A stretch of DNA of 64,000 nt from Fimbriiglobus ruber (lineage in GTDB: Bacteria > Planctomycetota > Planctomycetia > Gemmatales > Gemmataceae), in assembly GCF_002197845.1 (NCBI RefSeq), contig NZ_NIDE01000017.1, forward strand, positions 852,712-916,711, read 5' to 3'. The notes below the pieces were generated by a model, which was given only the letters and a program-made list of their open reading frames with translations, did no database searches and had not been told where the DNA came from. Shown piece after piece: positions 30,114 through 38,330 of the stretch (position 1 is the stretch's first letter; every line of letters starts with the position of its first letter). Both the position numbers and the translations under genes were made by a program.

Positions 30114-30998
30114 ATGATCCGTTTTTCCTGTCCCGGGTGTGCGGCGACGTACACGGTGGATGACAGCAAAGCTGGCAAGACGGGGAAGTGCCCCAAGTGC
30201 CAGTCCCAGTTCGTCATCCCCATGCCCGAGGGCGATGCCGCGCCGGCGTCCGCACCACCCCCGCCGCCTCCGGCACCCAACCCGAGCGAGCCGGTGGAGA
30301 TTGCCCCGTGCCCGAAGTGCCAGGCCCGGTTGTCGGTGGCCGCGTCGGACCTCGGGGTTGACGTCGAGTGCCCGTACTGTAAGTCGGTCTACAAGGCCGT
30401 CCGCCCCGGGAGCGGTCCCGCCCCGGTTCCTCCGCCCAAGGCGCCCGACCGGCGGCGGGACGAGGACGACGAAGACCGCCCTCAGGGCCGGCGCAAGCGG
30501 CGGGACGACGACGAGGAAGAAGACCGGCCCAAGAGCAAACGACGGCGGGACGAGGACGACGAAGACGACGAGCGGCCCAGCCGCAAGCGGCGGGAGGACG
30601 ACGAAGACGACCGACCCAGCCGCAAAGGTCAGGACGACGACGCGGACGACGAGCGGCCCAGCCGCAAGCGGCGGGAGGACGACGAGGACGACGATCGACC
30701 CCGGAAGAAAAAACGTCGACGTGGGGGGAATTACGAACCGCACCGTGGCGTGTTGATCCTGGTTCTGGGTATTTTGAGCTTTGTCCTCTGCGGCATTTTC
30801 ACCGCGATTCCCGCTTGGATCATGGGGAAAGCCGACCTCCAGAAAATGGACGAAGGGATCATGGACCCGGAAGGCCGGAGTATGACTAACATTGGCAAGA
30901 TTCTTGGAATGATATCTTGCATTTTAACTCTTGTGGTTATGGGCTTTTATTGCGTGATTTTCGTCATCGCGCTCGCCGCGGGCGGGGGTGGACGCTAG
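30114..30998 (+). CDS. Double zinc-ribbon protein with DUF4190-like membrane domain (array member 4)
   Basis: Protein of 294 residues. The paired ribbons nearly copy member 3 (MIRFSCPGCAATYTVDDSKA; PCPKCQARLSVAASD). An acidic/basic repeat linker (about 110-205, units such as RPSRKRREDDED) leads to a DUF4190-like module: HRGVLILVLGILSFVLCGIF, then a hydrophilic loop MDPEGRSMTNIGKILG, then a second helix MISCILTLVVMGFYCVIFV. It lies 54 bp after member 3. The linker repeats are internally iterated at the DNA level, so length may vary by slippage. Function unknown; the constant sensor-like head with variable membrane tails suggests duplication followed by domain exchange. Confidence 0.85.
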   Translation: MIRFSCPGCAATYTVDDSKAGKTGKCPKCQSQFVIPMPEGDAAPASAPPPPPPAPNPSEPVEIAPCPKCQARLSVAASDLGVDVECPYCKSVYKAVRPGSGPAPVPPPKAPDRRRDEDDEDRPQGRRKRRDDDEEEDRPKSKRRRDEDDEDDERPSRKRREDDEDDRPSRKGQDDDADDERPSRKRREDDEDDDRPRKKKRRRGGNYEPHRGVLILVLGILSFVLCGIFTAIPAWIMGKADLQKMDEGIMDPEGRSMTNIGKILGMISCILTLVVMGFYCVIFVIALAAGGGGR

Positions 30999-31432
30999 GA
31001 AAAATTCCAAATGCTATGACTTGTGGCAGCGAGAACGCCGGCCGCGAAGTTTCCGCGGCCGGCAGATTGCGACGCGGTTCGAGTTCTCCACCGCCTCAGT
31101 AGCTATTTGCATGTCGGGGCGCTGCCGTTCGCAGTTTTATCGGGTGGTCCCCCGGGAACGCCATTCCGGCTCGGTCCGGCGTTCCCGCATCTCGACCGCC
31201 CGACCCACGATCTTTGCTAGAAAGCTCGTGTGAACCGCACCGGTGCGCACGGTCGGACCGGCGCGGTGGGACGATACTATCGAATTAACCGCCTTCGCCA
31301 GCTTGACGGGTATTCCGACAGCGGAATAAAGTGTGTTAGTTTACCGAAACAGTCCCGTGATCTATACTTGACGAATATTCCCAGGATTGTTGCGGGGTGA
31401 CTCCCGCCCGGTCCGGTACAGAGAGTCCCGGC
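30999..31432. other. Intergenic region with hairpin 31037-31063
   Basis: A perfect hairpin (10-bp arms 31037-31046 and 31054-31063, 7-nt loop) lies 38 bp after the last zinc-ribbon gene and may end its transcript, although no T run follows. The rest, up to the metallophosphoesterase, holds no gene. The stretch 31280-31400 is AT-richer and is the likely promoter area of that gene. Confidence 0.6.
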
Positions 31433-32179
31433 GTGAAGGCGATCATCAGCGACATCCACAGCAACTTGGAAGCCTTCCAGGCCGTGCTGGCGGACATCAA
31501 AAGCCAAGGCATCACCGACATCTACTGCCTCGGCGACGTGGTCGGGTACGGTCCCAACCCCCGCGAGTGCATCGATTTGGTGATGGACTGCAAACTGGTC
31601 CTGATGGGCAACCACGACCAGGGGGCGATGTTCGACCCGGACGGGTTCAACGCGCCCGCCGAGCGCGCCATCTTCTGGACCCGCTCCCAACTGGAGTCCG
31701 GCGGCGACCCCAAACCGCTCCGCGAGAAGCGGTGGGAGTACCTCGCCGAGCGGCCGCGGTCGCACCGGGAGAACGGCTACCTGTTCGTCCACGGGTCGGC
31801 CCGCAACCCGCTGAACGAGTACGTTTTCCCGGAAGACGTGTACAACCACCGGAAAATGGAGCGGATTTTTTCGCTGGTCGAAAAGTACTGCTTCCAGGGC
31901 CACACGCACGTCCCCGGCATCTTCACCGAGAACCTCCAGTTCCTGAGCCCCGAAGACCTGAACGGCCTCTACAAACTCGACGGCCGGAAGACGTTGTGCA
32001 ACGTCGGCTCGGTCGGCCAACCGCGGGACGGCAACTGGCGCGCGTGCTACGTCGTCCTGGACAACGACACGATCAAGTTCCGCCGGGTCGATTACGACGT
32101 CGACAAGACGATCAAGAAAATCTACGACATCCCGGACCTGGAAAACTTCCTCGGCGACCGCCTCCGCGAGGGACGGTAG
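31433..32179 (+). CDS. Metallophosphoesterase (YfcE/diadenosine-tetraphosphatase-like)
   Basis: Calcineurin-like phosphoesterase of 248 residues. The five metal-binding blocks are present in order: D-x-H ([12 protein letters not shown]), GD-x-x-GYG ([12 protein letters not shown]), GNHD (LMGNHDQGA), the V-H-G-S segment ([10 protein letters not shown]) and GHTH ([10 protein letters not shown]), then a closing [12 protein letters not shown] motif typical of the YfcE/MJ0936 group. Substrate is unknown; this subgroup contains phosphodiesterases and Ap4A hydrolase-like enzymes. GTG 31433 is chosen because the fold begins three residues later; another GTG exists at 31397. Monocistronic, followed by two strong hairpins before the convergent sigma-factor gene. 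Confidence 0.9.
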   Translation: MKAIISDIHSNLEAFQAVLADIKSQGITDIYCLGDVVGYGPNPRECIDLVMDCKLVLMGNHDQGAMFDPDGFNAPAERAIFWTRSQLESGGDPKPLREKRWEYLAERPRSHRENGYLFVHGSARNPLNEYVFPEDVYNHRKMERIFSLVEKYCFQGHTHVPGIFTENLQFLSPEDLNGLYKLDGRKTLCNVGSVGQPRDGNWRACYVVLDNDTIKFRRVDYDVDKTIKKIYDIPDLENFLGDRLREGR

Positions 32180-32225
32180 TGGCACGACGGGATAACATTC
32201 CGAATCGTTTCACGTGAACAAAATG

Positions 32226-32273
32226 AGCCCGGTGGGCCGGCGAGGGAGTGGCCCCTCGCCGGCCCACCGGGCT
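32226..32273. terminator. Perfect 21-bp hairpin in convergent intergenic region
   Basis: Arms 32226-32246 and 32253-32273, 6-nt loop. It lies 46 bp after the metallophosphoesterase stop. Being symmetrical it can stop transcripts from either side. Confidence 0.75.
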
Positions 32274-32322
32274 TATCCATTTCACGAACGACACGTCCGG
32301 CTCGAACGGCCATCGTCGTTGT

Positions 32323-32407
32323 GTAAATTTGGAGTGCGGCGCTTTACCGCCGCTTTGGTTTTTAAAAAAAGCAAAAGCGGCGGTAAAGCGCCGCACTCCA
32401 AATTTAC
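32323..32407. repeat. Perfect 34-bp inverted repeat (copy 2 of a dispersed palindrome)
   Basis: Arms 32323-32356 and 32374-32407 with a 17-nt loop. It is the same element as 27299-27380. The two copies differ within the arms at two positions, and in both cases the opposite arm carries the matching change, so both hairpins stay perfect. It ends 6 bp before the sigma-factor stop codon. Confidence 0.92.
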
Positions 32408-32412
32408 GCAAA

Positions 32413-34266
32413 TCACTTCGGCCGTTGCTCTTCTACCACCTTCGCGCGTTCCTGCATGCGTTTGTCGTGGGCTTGCTTCAAGCGTGCGGCGGCCTCAGGG
32501 TCTGTCTTCTGCAATGCCTTCTGAAGCCGTTTGACCTCGGCACCGTCCCCCGACCACTTCTGGTTTGTCGCCTCAGACAGGTCGTCCAATTCGTCCAGAG
32601 TTTCGACGGTCGTCGGGTCGAGCCGGGGAAGTTGGCCGGCTTTGCGCAAAGCCTGTTCCAGCTCGAACCGACTATCGGCTTCGTAACTCGCGAGCTGGTA
32701 TAGTCGCTCCAAGGCCGCGCGGCGCCGGACCAGAAGGGCCAAATCGGCAGCAGTTGTTGGGCGGGCCGGGGCAGCCCAGAGGGCGCGGTCCACTACCTCG
32801 GCGCCGTCGCGGGTGATGATCTTCCGGACCATCTCGGGGTTCGCGTTCGCCTTCATCCGGAACACCTGGCAGTCGGCCATCGCAACGTGAACCGCGTCCA
32901 CGAACGGCCCAGCCAGCACGAGCGGCGGGCCGGCCGGGTCGAACGGCACGTCCGCCGGTTTGGACCACGGGACCGGCGGGCCGGCCTCGACCAAACTCAA
33001 GGTGTTCGATAACCCGTCGCCGACATCTTGCATACGCACTTTGGCCCCGGGCTCGAATAACGCCCCTTTCCCGGCCACTCGCTGAAAATACGTGCAGCCG
33101 GGGGCGACCGCTTTCATCACGGGCCGGGCCGACCAGTAAATCTCCGGACTCTCTTCGACGAGTTTCTTGTTGTGAGGCCCGTCCCACGGCTCGTCGAGTT
33201 TGAATTGCTTGTAGAGGAAGTGTTGCCCGAGGTACGGCAAGATCGCGACGCGCCAACTCAAGAGCGGGCGGCCGTTCTTGTCGCGGATGTCGTCCGGGAA
33301 CGCGTCGTGTTCGTCGTGGTAGTCAAACAGGGCAAGCCCGATTTTCTTCAGGTTTGCAAGCGCGACGTGCCGCGCCGCGTAATCGGCGGGGCCGAACGCC
33401 GCGGGTTCGTCGGCAGGACGGGCCGCGGGCTTGTCGGCCGCCGTTGGCTTCTCGTCGGCCGGGCGCGGGTCGGCGGCGAACGCGATCCCGATCCCGATCG
33501 CCACCACGGCACCGAGTACCGCGGCTGCCGGCTTCCATTTCAGGGGGTTCATGGCGGCTACGACTCCTTCGGAGAGAGTCAGGATGTCGGCCGGCGGATG
33601 ACCGGCCCGACAGAGCATGGACACGAGGTCGGGCAGGGCGGCCGCGTCGGCGATCGAGACGGTGAGGGCCACACCCAGCGGGGCGGTGATCCCCCGGCGG
33701 GCGAGTCCCGCGCGGAGGCGGTCCAGCCCGCGGCGGACGCGGGTGGCAACGGTTCCGACCGGCACCCCGAGTTGGCCGGCCGCCGCCACCTGGGTAAAGC
33801 CGTGCAAGTGGCACAGTACGACCGGCACCCGATACTTGTCTGGCAGCCGGTCCAATTCGGCGTACAAGATCGGTGCGACCTCCCCGGAGTCGGCCGCGGC
33901 GGCCGGGTCCGCGTACTGGCCGGGCGGGTCGAAAGTCAGTGGGGCGAGCGTGCCGCGGGAGCGGGCCTTGAGCGCCACCCGGTACGCGACCCGGCAGAGC
34001 CACCCCGCCACCGACGCCCCCTCGCGCACGGCTCCCGCGTTCCGCGCCAGCGCCCAGAACGTGGCCTGGAATGCGTCCTCGGCCGCGTGGTGGTCGCGGG
34101 CCGTCCCGCGACACACCCGCCAGACCAGCCCGGCGTGCCGGCGCACGAGCAGCTCGAACGCCCCGCCGTCGGTGCCGCCAACGACGCGCGCGAGCAATTC
34201 GGCGTCGGTGACTTCGTTGCCGGGCGCGGCGCGGGCGTACAACAGGCGGATGAGATGTTCCGGCAT
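32413..34266 (-). CDS. ECF RNA polymerase sigma factor fused to TM segment and DUF1559-like domain
   Basis: Protein of 617 residues. Sigma region 2 (about 25-105) has the LVRRHAGLVWRVCRG and AEDAFQATFWALAR helices. Region 4 (about 133-190) has LPDKYRVPVVLCHLHGFT and GVPVGTVATRVRRGLDRLR, the recognition helix. After a linker there is one membrane helix (about 247-265) and then an extracytoplasmic region with a DUF1559-like domain (NLKKIGLALFDYHDEHDAFP, about 305 onward) and a Lys/Glu-rich helical tail. The protein is therefore a membrane-tethered sigma factor with a built-in sensor, a design known from planctomycetes; release could require proteolysis. ATG 34266 starts at the usual MPEHLIRLL. 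No separate anti-sigma gene adjoins. Confidence 0.88.
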   Translation of the reverse strand: MPEHLIRLLYARAAPGNEVTDAELLARVVGGTDGGAFELLVRRHAGLVWRVCRGTARDHHAAEDAFQATFWALARNAGAVREGASVAGWLCRVAYRVALKARSRGTLAPLTFDPPGQYADPAAAADSGEVAPILYAELDRLPDKYRVPVVLCHLHGFTQVAAAGQLGVPVGTVATRVRRGLDRLRAGLARRGITAPLGVALTVSIADAAALPDLVSMLCRAGHPPADILTLSEGVVAAMNPLKWKPAAAVLGAVVAIGIGIAFAADPRPADEKPTAADKPAARPADEPAAFGPADYAARHVALANLKKIGLALFDYHDEHDAFPDDIRDKNGRPLLSWRVAILPYLGQHFLYKQFKLDEPWDGPHNKKLVEESPEIYWSARPVMKAVAPGCTYFQRVAGKGALFEPGAKVRMQDVGDGLSNTLSLVEAGPPVPWSKPADVPFDPAGPPLVLAGPFVDAVHVAMADCQVFRMKANANPEMVRKIITRDGAEVVDRALWAAPARPTTAADLALLVRRRAALERLYQLASYEADSRFELEQALRKAGQLPRLDPTTVETLDELDDLSEATNQKWSGDGAEVKRLQKALQKTDPEAAARLKQAHDKRMQERAKVVEEQRPK

Positions 34267-34447
34267 CGCATGGCCCCCGTGTCGGTAACAGTCCACACCC
34301 GGTATGATCCGTGCGGCGGGCCGGCACTTTCAACGAATTCTTGAGAAGGCAAAAAGGATTGCGTGAGGTGGTGGACAAAAAACAGACGAACGCTAGCCGC
34401 CAGCCGATCCGGACCGGCCGTTAGCGGTGATTCGCTCGTGCCGTCGT

Positions 34448-34762
34448 TCAGAACTCGATCGCCCCCGGCTCGGCGACCGGGACCACGAACACTTTGCCGT
34501 CCCCGATCCGGCCGGTCCGGGCGGCCCTCGCGACCCGGTCCCTCAACTCCTCGTACCGGTCCGCGTCGACCCAAACCGCGATTTCGACCTTCGGCAGATA
34601 CGCCATGCTGAACTCGCCGCCCCGGTAGCGGTCGAGGTAGCCCTTTTGTCGGCCGTACCCTTTCGCTTCTCGCACGGCGCAGGCGTCCACGCCCATCTCC
34701 GCGATCACCCGCAGGACAGCCTCGGCGCGGAACGGCTTGACGACGATGGTGAGGTATTTCAT
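34448..34762 (-). CDS. P-II family signalling protein lacking the uridylylation tyrosine
   Basis: 104-residue GlnB/GlnK-like trimeric signal protein. The body is well conserved: MKYLTIVVKPFRAEAV, the KGYGRQKG nucleotide segment, the T-loop YRGGEFSMAYLPKVEI and the second ATP-binding block ARTGRIGDGKVFVVPV. At position 51, where GlnB has the Tyr that is uridylylated, this protein has Phe51, while the neighbouring Tyr46 remains. Covalent control by GlnD is therefore not expected; binding of ATP/ADP/2-oxoglutarate probably remains. Its ATG overlaps the stop of pyrE by 4 bp, so it is co-translated with a pyrimidine gene rather than with amtB or glnA. This suggests nitrogen or energy control of pyrimidine synthesis, but the target is unknown. 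Confidence 0.9.
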   Translation of the reverse strand: MKYLTIVVKPFRAEAVLRVIAEMGVDACAVREAKGYGRQKGYLDRYRGGEFSMAYLPKVEIAVWVDADRYEELRDRVARAARTGRIGDGKVFVVPVAEPGAIEF

Positions 34763-35313
34763 GACGCCTCCGGCTCGATCCCGAAGTCGCGGATGGTGAA
34801 GAGTGGGCGGTAGTCGTATGCGGCCAGAGCCTTGCCCGCCCCTTGCAGGCGGTCGCAGATGCAGACGACCCGGGCGACCTTCGCCCCGACAGCCGTCACC
34901 GCGTCGATCGCCTGGACGACCGACCCGCCGGTCGTCAGCACGTCGTCGATCACGACCACGGTGTCGCCGGCCGCGACCTGCCCCTCGACGAGTTCCTTGC
35001 TGCCGTGCCCCTTGGCCTGCTTGCGGACGAAGAACCCTTCGAGCGGCCGGCCCGCCCGGTGGTACGCGACGAGGGCGGCCGCCGCCATCGGGATCGCGCC
35101 GACCTCCAACCCGCCGATCGCTTTGACCGGCAGGTCCTTCGTCGCGTCGTACAGGAGTTCGCCGAGCAGGGTGATCGCTTCGGCGTGAAACAGCACCCGC
35201 TTCGAGTTGATGTAATACTTGCTCTTCTTCCCGGACGCGAGGGTGAAGTCGCCGAACAGCACTGCCCGCTGGAGGAACAACTCGCGGAGGCGGGCGCGGG
35301 GATCGGGGGTCAT
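34759..35313 (-). CDS. pyrE: Orotate phosphoribosyltransferase
   Basis: 184-residue enzyme of de novo pyrimidine synthesis, converting orotate and PRPP into OMP. Diagnostic parts are the start LRELFLQRAVLFGDFTLASG, the orotate-binding KKSKYYINSKRVL, the flexible-loop segment FFVRKQAKGHGSKELVEG, and the PRPP-binding loop VVVIDDVLTTGGSV (two Asp followed by TTGGS). Length is normal. Start ATG 35313; the stop overlaps the ATG of the downstream P-II-like gene by 4 bp, forming a two-gene operon. OMP decarboxylase (pyrF) is encoded 7 kb away at 42631 on the other strand. Confidence 0.95.
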   Translation of the reverse strand: MTPDPRARLRELFLQRAVLFGDFTLASGKKSKYYINSKRVLFHAEAITLLGELLYDATKDLPVKAIGGLEVGAIPMAAAALVAYHRAGRPLEGFFVRKQAKGHGSKELVEGQVAAGDTVVVIDDVLTTGGSVVQAIDAVTAVGAKVARVVCICDRLQGAGKALAAYDYRPLFTIRDFGIEPEAS

Positions 35314-35425
35314 GGATCAGCCTTCGGATGGACCGCGGAGAATACCGACGTCTCTTGAATGAGACGATACGACGGAATACCGGGATCGACAGGATGGAAA
35401 CGGGTTGGAACCCCGCCCGGACTTT

Positions 35426-36862
35426 CTACGCCTCCGGGTGCGGGACCACGACGACCTCGCGCGGGCGGACGTCGGCGAGCGTCCGCGTCGCGCCGCCCGG
35501 CCAGGTGATCGTGACGGAATCCACGTGAGAAACGGGGCCGAGGCCGAAATGCGCGACCGGCTCCATCTGGCAAAGATATCCGCTCCCGCCGTCGATCACC
35601 CGCACCTGCGTCCGTCCGCCGGCGGTCAGGCGGACCAGCGCGCCACGGGCCGGCGCGCCGAACCGGGTGAGCGGCTTTACTCGGACCCACCCATTTCCGT
35701 TCGGCGGGACTTTGAACAGGCTCAAGGGCTGCGGGGTCGTTTCTCCGTGTGCCACGAGTAATTCGAGTACCCCGTCTCCGTCGATGTCGGCGACCGCCGC
35801 CCCGGTGCCCAGACCTTCCGGCTCGGTCGCCGGACCGGGGTCGAGCAGGCGCCAGCGGATCGCGTCGTGTCCCGGGCCGGCGGGCGTGGTCTGTCCGAAT
35901 AACCGGTTCGGCTCGCCGATGTTGTTGAAGAACAACTCCTCGTACCCGTCGTTGTCGAAGTCCGCGGCGATCACGGTGCGGACGGCGCCCGGGAGCGCCA
36001 TGGCTGGGGTCGCGCGATCTTTGAACGTGCCGTCTACGCCCCGGACCATCAACCGGTGCGGCCCCTCCCAGTTGCCCCAGCAGAGGTCGAGGCGGCCGTC
36101 GCCGTCGGCGTCCAGCGCGGTCACTCCGCGGGCGTGTTCGTCCGGGTCGGACAGCAGGAACTCCCCGGCGACCTCTTCGAAGCGACCGTCGCCGCGGTTC
36201 TTGAAGAGGAAATTCGGCCCGCGTTCGTTCACGCAAAACAGGTCAGTCAGGTCGGACACGAGTGGCCCGGCCCACAACCCGCGGCCGCCGGTCGTCCGGT
36301 CGAGGCCGAGGGCCGGGGCGAGGTCGGTGAGGTGCCCGTTCGGGGCGAGTTCGTAGAAGCGGAAGGGCTGCCCGTAGTTGGCCACCGCGAACCCGTACCG
36401 CCCGGTCCCCCGGCGGTCGACGGCGGCGACCGACCGACCGGCGGACAGATTCCTGGCGGCTTTATTCCCCGGACGGGAGAAAAGGTCGGTCCACCGGCCG
36501 TCGGGATCGACGTGAAACAAGCGGTCGGCGAACTGCTTCGGGCCGGCGAACGTGTCCGAGTTGAGGACGAACAGTTCCTCGCGGCCGTCGCCGTCCACGT
36601 CCCCGGCCGCGACCCCGATGGCCAGCCGGTCCGGGTCGGCCAAGACCGGCGGAGTCACGTCGCGAAGTTGGCCGCCCAACCAGACAAGGACGAGGTTCGG
36701 CGCCCCGAACCCGGCCACGAAGAACGCCGCCCCGCCGTCCGCTCCCCTGTCGAACGCGGCCACGCCGTACCGCGGGGCGGGCACGTTGCGCGCGATCAGG
36801 GCGGACACGTCGGTAAACATCCGGGGGAGACCCGCGGGAAAAGCGGCTGCGGATGAGGCCAT
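35426..36862 (-). CDS. CRTAC1 family protein (FG-GAP beta-propeller plus UnbV/ASPIC domain)
   Basis: Protein of 478 residues. It contains successive FG-GAP/VCBS repeats with calcium-type loops such as DVDGDGREELFVLN, DADGDGRLDLCWGNW, DFDNDGYEELFFNN and DIDGDGVLELLVAHG (roughly residues 70-400), forming a beta-propeller. It ends with the UnbV/ASPIC domain (SGYLCQMEPVAHFGLG then VDSVTITWPGG). Such proteins are normally exported, but no clear signal peptide is visible at either ATG (36862 or 36820), so the start may be wrong or it stays inside. The role is unknown; related proteins bind other extracellular proteins or glycans. It lies alone between pyrE and a D-amino-acid dehydrogenase, both on the same strand. 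Confidence 0.87.
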   Translation of the reverse strand: MASSAAAFPAGLPRMFTDVSALIARNVPAPRYGVAAFDRGADGGAAFFVAGFGAPNLVLVWLGGQLRDVTPPVLADPDRLAIGVAAGDVDGDGREELFVLNSDTFAGPKQFADRLFHVDPDGRWTDLFSRPGNKAARNLSAGRSVAAVDRRGTGRYGFAVANYGQPFRFYELAPNGHLTDLAPALGLDRTTGGRGLWAGPLVSDLTDLFCVNERGPNFLFKNRGDGRFEEVAGEFLLSDPDEHARGVTALDADGDGRLDLCWGNWEGPHRLMVRGVDGTFKDRATPAMALPGAVRTVIAADFDNDGYEELFFNNIGEPNRLFGQTTPAGPGHDAIRWRLLDPGPATEPEGLGTGAAVADIDGDGVLELLVAHGETTPQPLSLFKVPPNGNGWVRVKPLTRFGAPARGALVRLTAGGRTQVRVIDGGSGYLCQMEPVAHFGLGPVSHVDSVTITWPGGATRTLADVRPREVVVVPHPEA

Positions 36863-36941
36863 TTATAGTGCGCGGACCGCCAGCTCGCGACGAAGCGTTG
36901 GTGCCAGGGCACGCAGACCACGTCATTTCGCGACCGCGGAT

Positions 36942-38198
36942 TTATCCGAATCGCTTGAGCCCATAGGCAGTCGGATCGACGTGCGGCTTGTCGCCGGTGA
37001 GCAATTCGGTCACGAGTTTGCCCGTACCCGGAGCCATCGACAGGCCGAGCATCCCGTGGCCCGCGGCGATCATGACATTGCTTAATGCCGGGCTGCGGTC
37101 GATCACCGGCTTCCCGTCGTACACCATCGGCCGCCACCCGCACCACTCTTCCTGAACCGGCTCGCTCTCGGGCTCGCGGAGGTACACGCCCGCCCCATCG
37201 CGGAGCAGACCCAGTCGAGCGCGGTTCAGCACGGCATCATACCCGGCGAACTCCATCGTCGACCCGATCCGGTAGCCACTTTTAAACGGGCTGACCGCGA
37301 CCCGGTGTTCCTCGAAGATCATCGGGTATGTCGGGCAGACGCTGGGGCGGGGCATGGTCAACGAATACCCCTTGCCCGGGACGATCGGCACACGGCAGCC
37401 GAGGTGGTCGTTGAGCAGCGGCGTCCACGCGCCGGTCGCGACGACGAAATCGGCTGCCGGGACGTCGCCCTGAGTCGTTGTTGCCGCCTTCGCCGTGCTG
37501 CCTTCGCGGACGAAGCCGGTCAGCTCGCAATTCTCGCGGACGGTCACGCCGACCCGGGTGAGGACGGCTCGCCAGCCAGTCATTAGCCGGTCCGGGCGGA
37601 CCTGGGCGTCCGACTTGTACAGATACCCGCCGGCCGCGGCCCCGGGCTTGAGCGCAGGCTCAAGGGCTAACAGCCCGTCGGCGTCGTATCGCTCAGCCGG
37701 CAGGTGGAATTTGTCGCGCAAGAGGTGGTCGACTTCGGCGTAGTGGTCGAACGCGCCCTTCGTGTGAAACACGAAAAGGAGCCCGTGCGTGTCCCACTCG
37801 CAGTCGATGGATTCGGCGGCGAGGAGTTCGTCGTACAGGGCACGGGACGAGTTGAGCAACGCCTGAATGCCGACGGCGGCGGCGAGCATGTCGCGCTCGT
37901 TACACTTCCGCGCGAAGCCAAGAAACCAGCCGAGGTTGGACAGCACCGCGCCGGGCCGGACCTTGAGCGGCGAGTTACGGCGGAGCATCGTCTTCAGCGT
38001 ACTCCACAGCGCGCCGGGCGCCGCGAGTGGGAGGACATGGCTGGGGCAGACGTACCCGCAGTTCCCGTGCGAACAGGCGGCGCCGAACCGGCCGCGGTCG
38101 AGCAGCGTGACGCGGCGACCGGCTTTCGCCAGGTAGTACGCGCACGCCGTCCCGACGACCCCGCCGCCGATTACAACTACGTCGTCATTCGAACTCAT
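36942..38198 (-). CDS. dadA: D-amino-acid dehydrogenase / FAD-dependent oxidoreductase (DadA-like)
   Basis: FAD enzyme of 418 residues of the DAO superfamily. It starts with the dinucleotide-binding motif DDVVVIGGGVVGTACAYYLA and the following LLDRGRFG strand. The middle has ADFVVATGAWTPLLN, and the C-terminus the FAD-binding IAAGHGMLGLSMAPGTGKL. The general pattern GNCGYVCPSHVLPLAAPG and SPLKV matches DadA, which oxidises D-amino acids to 2-oxo acids and ammonia with electrons passing to quinone; glycine or proline/hydroxyproline dehydrogenase are alternatives. ATG 38198 is chosen because it begins 5 residues before the motif. It is preceded upstream by a 44-bp-arm inverted repeat. Confidence 0.88.
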   Translation of the reverse strand: MSSNDDVVVIGGGVVGTACAYYLAKAGRRVTLLDRGRFGAACSHGNCGYVCPSHVLPLAAPGALWSTLKTMLRRNSPLKVRPGAVLSNLGWFLGFARKCNERDMLAAAVGIQALLNSSRALYDELLAAESIDCEWDTHGLLFVFHTKGAFDHYAEVDHLLRDKFHLPAERYDADGLLALEPALKPGAAAGGYLYKSDAQVRPDRLMTGWRAVLTRVGVTVRENCELTGFVREGSTAKAATTTQGDVPAADFVVATGAWTPLLNDHLGCRVPIVPGKGYSLTMPRPSVCPTYPMIFEEHRVAVSPFKSGYRIGSTMEFAGYDAVLNRARLGLLRDGAGVYLREPESEPVQEEWCGWRPMVYDGKPVIDRSPALSNVMIAAGHGMLGLSMAPGTGKLVTELLTGDKPHVDPTAYGLKRFG

Positions 38199-38218
38199 TC
38201 GTGTGAACTCCAAACCAA

Positions 38219-38322
38219 TTTTTGCCGCAGATTCACGCAGATAAACGCGGATCCGAAAAGATCGGATCGAACTGCTTTATCTTTTCGGATCCGCGTTTAT
38301 CTGCGTGAATCTGCGGCAAAAA
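38219..38322. repeat. Perfect 44-bp inverted repeat
   Basis: Arms 38219-38262 and 38279-38322 with a 16-nt loop and T/A tracts at the outer ends, so it resembles a bidirectional terminator. The arm begins GCCGCAGATTCACGCAGATA after the T tract, a sequence style I know from dispersed repeats in several phyla. It sits between the DadA-like start and the stop of the upstream DUF1592 gene on the same strand. Confidence 0.95.
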
Positions 38323-38330
38323 ATTCTTGG

